Shown here one piece after another: positions 58,039-64,000 of a stretch of DNA of 64,000 bases (the first letter of the stretch is position 1; each line of letters opens with the position of its first letter). The stretch comes from Grammothele lineata (taxonomy: Eukaryota > Basidiomycota > Agaricomycetes > Polyporales > Polyporaceae). The notes under the pieces are model-generated. The model ran no database searches. It was not told the origin of the DNA and worked only from the letters and a program-made list of their open reading frames with translations. Location: the NCBI GenBank assembly GCA_002150815.3, contig NDFF03000033.1:1-64000 (forward strand), in the 5' to 3' direction. Both the position numbers and the translations under genes were made by a program.

Positions 58039-58062
58039 TAGACGTGTAGACGTGTAGACGTA
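58039..58062. repeat. three tandem 8-bp units TAGACGTG/A
   Basis: TAGACGTG twice and TAGACGTA once, directly after the COX8-like stop codon, preceded by related TAGACGCC. A short simple repeat in the 3' UTR. Confidence 0.6.
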
Positions 58063-58212
58063 TCTTACGACCTCATAATCTGTAGAGCCTCTCGCATCCA
58101 GAATTAGACGGTCTTTTTGTCCCTTTATCACGTCGCGTCCTCTTCACGGTTGGACAGATCGCCAGTCAGTATGCCAAGCTACCGGAACAACGTCCTACTC
58201 CCCGTCTACGTC

Positions 58213-61200
58213 TCATATCTCCGTCTCACCTCCCCCTGCGTCTGCGTCGTCGTCCGGCGTGCCAGGTGCTTTCCCTCCCCCTTCCTTGGTTGTCGCCTTA
58301 GTCGAACCGCCGAGTTTGCAGTCGCACGTCCGCGCGAGGAGTTCCGGGTCGCTTGAGAGTGCATCCAATGCCGCGAGTGATACTTTGCGCGTCGCGATCG
58401 CTGCCGAAGCGTCCGTTGCGCTCGCCACGACTTTTCCGTGAATGACGACTACACGTTGGGTCAAAATCAGTCTTGACAACCAGTCGGGCGTACGAAGGGG
58501 AACCTCAGTACGTACCTTCCATAAGCGCAGGCATGTTCTGGCCTGCTGTTTGCCGCTTAATTACCGCATTGTCCTGACACCCTTCTGCCTGGAGCAGCTC
58601 CAATAGGGTCACCTTCGGGTCCTTAGCGAGGGTATGGAGGCGGACATGCGCGTCGAGGAATTGCTTGAAGACGCCATCGAAGAAGCGACTAACATTGGCT
58701 TCGAAGAAATTGTCGCCGACATACAACGCGCCGATGACGGACTCGACTAGGTCGGAAAGTGGCTATGTTGTTTGGGGTTACAACTCATGCCGTAACGAGA
58801 GGGAATCAAACATACTTTGGGCGGCTCCATGGATATGTCCAGCCAGTACTGGCCCGGCAGCCGCTGCTCCTTTTCTGCGAGATCGTGTTCGTTCTTGCGT
58901 AGCTCGGTGAATGATTCGACGTATTTCTGAATGGACGTCTTGAGGTCCCCCGAGTCCAGATACATGTATTGCTGCAGGCCGATATGTACACAGAAGGCGG
59001 CCAAGGTCTGGTTCGATACCATTGCGCTCTGTAAGCCAATATGGGTGAGGCCACAGAATCAAAGAGGATGTCAGCGCTCCTACCTTGAGTATGGTAAGAC
59101 CACCAGGGGAAAGATGCGGGTGACGGTCCCAGATGTACCGGGACACAACTAGAATATAAGAGTCAATCGGTCGCCCATCAGTTCGTAGGTTTGGACGTAC
59201 GGAAATCTAACACCGCATCGCCAATGAATTCCAGCCTGTCGTAGTCTGCACCCGAACCACCTCCGGACACTGACATGTGCGTCTGAGCAGAGCTGTGAGC
59301 AACTGCGCCTATACGGAGAACCTGAATGCAACTTACGAGGGCTTGACTGAGCAGCTCCGGCCGGGTGAACGCTGCACCCAGCGTCCTCTCCAGCCTCTCC
59401 ACCGTCGCGCGGGGCACCATCGTCCCCGCGCTCACGCCCTTCCCTTTCTCCTCCCGCTTCTCCCTGTGCTCGGCCGCGAGGCGCGCGTAGTCGGCCCAGC
59501 GCGCAACGTTGGGCTGTGGGACGCGCAGGGCGCGCGCCGCGCGGAGCGCGCTCTCGTGCCCGCCCGAGAGGAACGCAGCGGCGAGGACGGCCTCGACGAC
59601 GTCCGCGACGACCTTGTCGCCCATCCAGAGGGTGTTGAGCTCGTCGAGCTGCCGCTGCTTCTTGCTCCGTTTGCCTTTGTCCTTCCCCGCACCGGGGCCT
59701 GGGCCGTCTGAAGACGGAGCGGTGGGGCTGGACATGCGGACGTCGCCGTCCGCGTCCTTGGGGGGAGAAGAGGGCATAGGAACAGAGAGGATAGGCGGAG
59801 CCCACATTTTCGCGACGAAGCGCTTGTGCTGGATGTAGGACGGGAGGCCTATACGGGACGCGCCGTCTTGGAGGACCTTGTTGCTGATGATGCCTTGGCG
59901 TATTGTGTGGAGTTCACCGGCTTCGCTTCCCGGGGAGGTCGCATAGCAAAAGTTGGACGCCATGACTTTCAGGAAAGAATCGCCTACATCGTAACGCGAA
60001 TGTCAGCCGTAGGTCTCAGAAGGGGCAGTCGGATACGTCGTACCCAGAAACTCCAGCCGCTCGTAGTTGTGTTCTGTCCATGCAGCACGAGAGTACAGAG
60101 CGATGAGTAGCTGTTGCTCTGAGATGGCATTCTGAAAGAGGCGAGCATTGAGCTCCTTGGTGAGCAGGTAGCTGTCTATCTTGTTGATGATGGACGGCAC
60201 GAGCCAAAGAGAACGATAAGTGCTCGCGGGGATAGTGAACTTGTAGCACAACTCGGGAACCAAATCTGAGAGTGAATTGTCAAGAGGCTGTACGTACAGT
60301 GAGATTGGCGGGAGAATGCATACTCACATTTGAGTGGCACCCTTGCAGACGCCGTCGGAGGGCCAGAAGTGGGATGCAAGTTATTGACGACGCCCGGAAC
60401 AGCGCTCACTTCGATCATGGGCTGTTTCTCGTCCTCGAGGCCTTGGAAGTCCTTGCATCGCGCTTTGCAATATTCCAAGAAATTCGGGTACTCGGCTTCA
60501 CGCTGAACCGGGTATTATTGTGAGGATACTATCCATAGCAATACTGACGATGCGCTTACCGGGCTATCCTCCACCTTGCTGAGCGGCGTTAAGTCATGCC
60601 TGACCTTCACGACGAAATGGCGCATCGTGTACTCGGCGTGTCTGTCAAGTACGATGGCGTCCTTCGCCCGCTCGTCTATCGGTACGAGGCCGTCCACAAG
60701 CCGGATCGCGAAAAAGTCCGCCGCAAGCTGCACCGCATCCCATGGCACATGTGGCGCGATATCTGGCAGCGGCCAACGAGTATCGGGCGTCGTGTGCCAG
60801 GCCTCGTCAAGAGGCGCGAGGTAGCATAGGAGGCTGCCCAGAACGCACTCGAACGGTTTATTCGTCAACGATCGTGTCGCGCGGACTGTATACCCGTGCA
60901 GCGCGCGAAGCTGCGCCTCGGTGACTTGTAGAGGCGCCGCAGAGGCGAAATGCACCTCCATTCGTTGTCCATTGTAGAAGAGCGCGAAATCCAGGATGGG
61001 CGGCAGCGGGGCGGTCGTCAAGAGCGCGATCGGGGCAGCAGACTGCCCGTCGACGGCGCTCGGCACGACTACAGTCGGGTGGAGCAGAGTCGTCGGCGCG
61101 AGCTGAGGGCCATGGGCTGCGCGCCAGAAATCTGGATTCTTGCGCGGATAGCCGTGCGTCTGCGCCGACGTGTTCGCGGTCTTGATCTCTGGCGAATGAG

Positions 61201-63534
61201 GTGGTTCTTCCGTCGTTCCCGTATCATCAGAGAAGGCCTGTGGTACCGGGAAGTGTCGAAGGGTCATGATGCCAGCGGATACGAACTCTCGGCAGGCTTG
61301 GAAGCACACTTCCCGGCGAGCCTCCCACCTGGAAGAGCAGAAAGGACCATTGAAATGCGGCAGCATAGCCTTGGAAGGGAATAACAGCGTGTAGCGGGAG
61401 ACTGGTGACCTGCTGCCCTCCTTATCCTCTTCTAGCGCGAGGCTGATCTTGTCTTCGTGCGGAGCCAGCGTGTTGTTGATTTCGGCTGAGAACCGATAGA
61501 TCGCAGCGACTGCATCGGACTTGTAGAGCTTGGCACTAGTGGTTGCGTCGATGATGAAGTCTTCGTCATCGTCTTCGCCTTCGCTGTCCGACCTATATGG
61601 ATCCATGCCGATAGACATAGTGCTGGGTGGTACCCCGTTGGTCCCATGAACAGCACCGGCGATCCATGCTCTGAGGTCGCTGTCGACAACTTGTAGGCGG
61701 GAGACGGTGCGGCGATGTTCGTTATTTCCCCTTTCAACCATGTGGACCAGGTGTGAATGTCTTCCTCTGCTCCGAGCTTGGCTATATGCATACGAAAGTT
61801 GATCATCAAACAGATCGTAACTGTTGCCAATCCCATTCAGCCTGCGCCTTTAATGAATGTCACAACGCAAAACTCAACTTGATGACGATAGATGCTTGCG
61901 CTACATCGATATCTTCAGACGATTTGGTGAGGATGAGCAAGTTATGAGAGCCTTGAGCGAAGGTTTGCACTGCATCTTCCTGGAATGGCCGTAAGACGCG
62001 TGTGATAGATACGATATCAACTTTTCGACAAACCTGTTGAGATCGGCCAAGAACGACCGCACGAACAAACGGAAGTTGGGATCTCGCCTTCAGCAGCAGT
62101 TCTACCAGAGTATTTGCCACAAGCCTATCCTGCACTGAATTGAAATCAAGGCTCAAACGTTATGTCGCTATGCATAAGATAGTCTTACCGAGGACAATGC
62201 CACGGAATTGGTCCCCGTAATTGGCACAAGGCTTAATAATTTGTATCAGTCTTGCCATCTTCGAGGACACGTTCAACGTTGGCGAATTCGTGTCAGCGTC
62301 CAGCTGCTCCGAAAGGCTGGATTCCGTAAGGACATCTAGATTTACTAGTAGTATGTCGTTAGACCCTTCGTGCACGTTAGAAGCTGCCACTGATACACCG
62401 CGCCAATACAGTTTCGCCGCAAGGGGCCCTAACTGCTTGAAGACGCGGCTCGCACGGCGGAAGTGTCGAGGATAAAGGAGTTTCCCTGTCGGATCGATTT
62501 TTCGCAGGTTTGAAGATAAAGGTGGTTCGCCCTGCGGATACACGTCATACTCGACAACGAGCTCTTTCGGCGCAAACCAGGAGTCAACGGTTTGAGTAGC
62601 TAGGAAGAGCGTGCGAGCGTGAAGGGATGTTTCCAGCCACTGCACGTCGAGAGATGGCCAACGGTCCGGTGTACACATCAAAGTAGCGAGGACGCGCGGC
62701 GGATCGGATAGTTTGTTGTAATAATCCGTCATTACACGCAAAATAGGGTGGGGAGTGACCATGGGCACCACTCGTTGGGTGTCGCTGATGACGATGAGAT
62801 GAGCCTGAGAGAGTTGAACGTTTCCGTCGGCGAGAGAATCTAGCAGCATCTGGTGCAGTTAGGACATGCAACTTTTCGTATTCTATGAGGCTTACATTGG
62901 CCGTTACGACGATGACGTCGTTATATATGATGCTCGGCCATTGATTAGAGCTGGCGGCATGCATTGCAACAGTGTATGACCCAACAGTGAAATCCATGTC
63001 CTCCAGCTCCGCTGCGTAACGACCTATTGACTGGTTGTCGCTAAACAAACAGCTAAGCGATCTTTCTTTGAGCTACAACAGGAGTTGATATTCTCGACAT
63101 ACTCGACGACGAATAAAATCACGCGGTGGCTGCTGCTTGGTGCCGTGGTTTGCTGCGCCACTACAGATTGGCCTAGGGCCATCTTGAGCAGATTCTGCCT
63201 CGCTGCAAGCATGTTTAGACACGTGGCTACACATGCCGCAGATACGAGGCGCACCTTGAGGACCCTCGACCACAGTGATCACTGGAATGCTACCAATTAG
63301 TACTATCGCAGTAAGCATACTACGCGAATTACCATTCCCATTGGTAAGTTCCGAGAAGACAACATCCGCACTGGTCGTCGGACGAGGCAAATCATTGGAC
63401 AATGGCGAAAGTGTTATCCTACGTTTCTTGTGAAGGCGGTCACTATCTTGGGGAGATTCTCCTGAAGGGCTACTCCTGCGAGTGTAACCAGTTGAATTGG
63501 CCTTTTCCGATGCTTTCTTCCACAAATTCAACAT
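58213..63534 (-). CDS. Dicer-like ribonuclease III with degenerate helicase domain
   Basis: Many exons from 63534 to 58213 on the minus strand. Order: N-terminal tail with a basic segment (KKRRITLSP); helicase domain 1 (63281 to about 62160); helicase C (about 62150-61780, ending QARSRGRHSHLVHMVERGNN); Dicer dimerisation domain (YTLLFPSKAMLPHFNGPF, EARREVCFQACREF); PAZ-like region; RNase IIIa (EHNYERLEFLG, DSFLKVMASNFCY, HTIRQGIISNK, VVADVVEAVLAAAFL); RNase IIIb (DYDRLEFIGDAVLDF, SDLVESVIGALYVGDNFF); C-terminal dsRBD-like part. Both RNase III centres keep their acidic residues. In the helicase, the Walker A position reads VITVVEGPQARQNLLKMA instead of a GxGKT loop, and the DExH position reads LIVISDTQRV. 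It cuts double-stranded RNA into small RNAs in RNA silencing; ATP-driven movement is unlikely. Individual splice sites between 62000 and 63300 are the least certain. Confidence 0.9.
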
Positions 63535-64000
63535 GGTACGGGTTCGCCAGAGTGTTTCAGCTAAACCCTAATGTAATAGACACTTGCAGTCGTCGTCGTT
63601 ACTGATCTTCTGACATACGCTAGACAACAAAACATCAAGATCAATTGACATACTAATAGAAGTACTAGATACATACTTCACACCCTCCTATGTTATGAGC
63701 TTACGTTGTGTGCCTAAAGTGACGAGAGGTTCCAATGCGTTGTGAGAGTTGTGGCTGAATCCGATGGCGGATAGGCGCCGCTGTACACGCACATACGTGC
63801 CATGGGCGCTTGCAAATTGTGCTTAAACTCAGATCTTCGGAACTAGCTCCGCGCTACCACCGAGAGTCATGAGCGACAAGGCCGCCATCCGATAAATCTT
63901 TCGTGACGAGGGAAAAGAAAGCGAATAGTATCTTCTGACAACAAAACGGTAGGCAGGAAGTGAGCAGCGAGTATGATTAATCTAGTACAGTCGCGAGTCT
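63535..64000. other. upstream region of the Dicer gene
   Basis: 466 bp to the window end; contains the Dicer promoter. AT-rich near 63600-63680. No open frame or repeat recognised. Confidence 0.45.

Noticed and set aside
58740..58830. Apparent loss of the catalytic aspartate in RNase IIIb (reading PPK-VVES)
   Set aside because: The donor GTATGT after PPK leaves phase 0, and the acceptor before CCACTTTCC gives PLSDLVESVIGA, which restores the acidic residue.

Overview
The window is nuclear DNA of a filamentous basidiomycete, most likely an Agaricomycete; I cannot name the genus. Evidence: genes are dense on both strands and cut by many 45-70 nt introns with GT(A/G)NGT donors, CTNAC-like branch sites and YAG acceptors. 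The gene set includes fungal families such as an APSES/ankyrin cell-cycle factor, a DUF6534 membrane protein, the bifunctional LeuC-LeuD isomerase and a fungal Dicer. Coding exons are GC-rich and introns and spacers are more AT-rich. There are no operons and I saw no CRISPR array, rRNA, clear tRNA or intact transposon. Gene models were built by hand, joining exons so that phase and family homology agree. For most genes the summed exon length is an exact multiple of three.

Layout. 1-630: 3' end of an unknown gene (+). 2.1-3.6 kb: CBM48 glycogen-binding protein (-), divergent from an EFM6-type protein-lysine methyltransferase (+, 4.1-5.3 kb). 5.8-11.7 kb: two tandem complete 3-isopropylmalate dehydratase genes (leucine synthesis). 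12.4-15.9 kb: large Ser/Pro-rich protein ending in a CUE-like helix bundle (+). 17.4-19.2 kb: HEI10-type meiotic RING protein (-). 19.6-25.4 kb: 1837-residue GAR (Gas2-related) cytoskeletal protein (-). 26.3-28.4 kb: BEM1 polarity scaffold (-). 29.6-32.6 kb: NOT3/NOT5 subunit of CCR4-NOT (+). 33.1-34.0 kb: mitochondrial bL12 (-). 35.9-37.8 kb: DUF6534 membrane protein (+). 38.0-38.8 kb: Shg1/BOD1-like COMPASS subunit (-). 39.1-40.4 kb: uroporphyrinogen decarboxylase (+). 40.8-43.1 kb: CDC14 phosphatase (-). 43.9-46.2 kb: Mbp1/Res-type APSES factor (+). 46.6-47.9 kb: mitochondrial uL24 (+). 48.7-50.9 kb: MFS drug transporter (+). 51.7-53.2 kb: MetE C-terminal-like enzyme (+). 53.5-54.1 kb: CTF8 (+). 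54.5-57.3 kb: protein with an unknown N-terminal half and eight WD40 repeats (+). 57.7-58.0 kb: cytochrome c oxidase subunit VIIc (+). 58.2-63.5 kb: Dicer (-).

Most of these are conserved housekeeping or cell-cycle genes, with no sign that they act as one pathway. The points most worth a second look are: the Dicer, whose RNase III sites are intact while the helicase has lost its Walker A and DExH motifs; the tandem LEU1 pair, identical in exon layout but with the first copy changed at near-invariant motif positions; several non-canonical GC-AG introns and very small exons; and the WD40 protein with its unknown N-terminal half.
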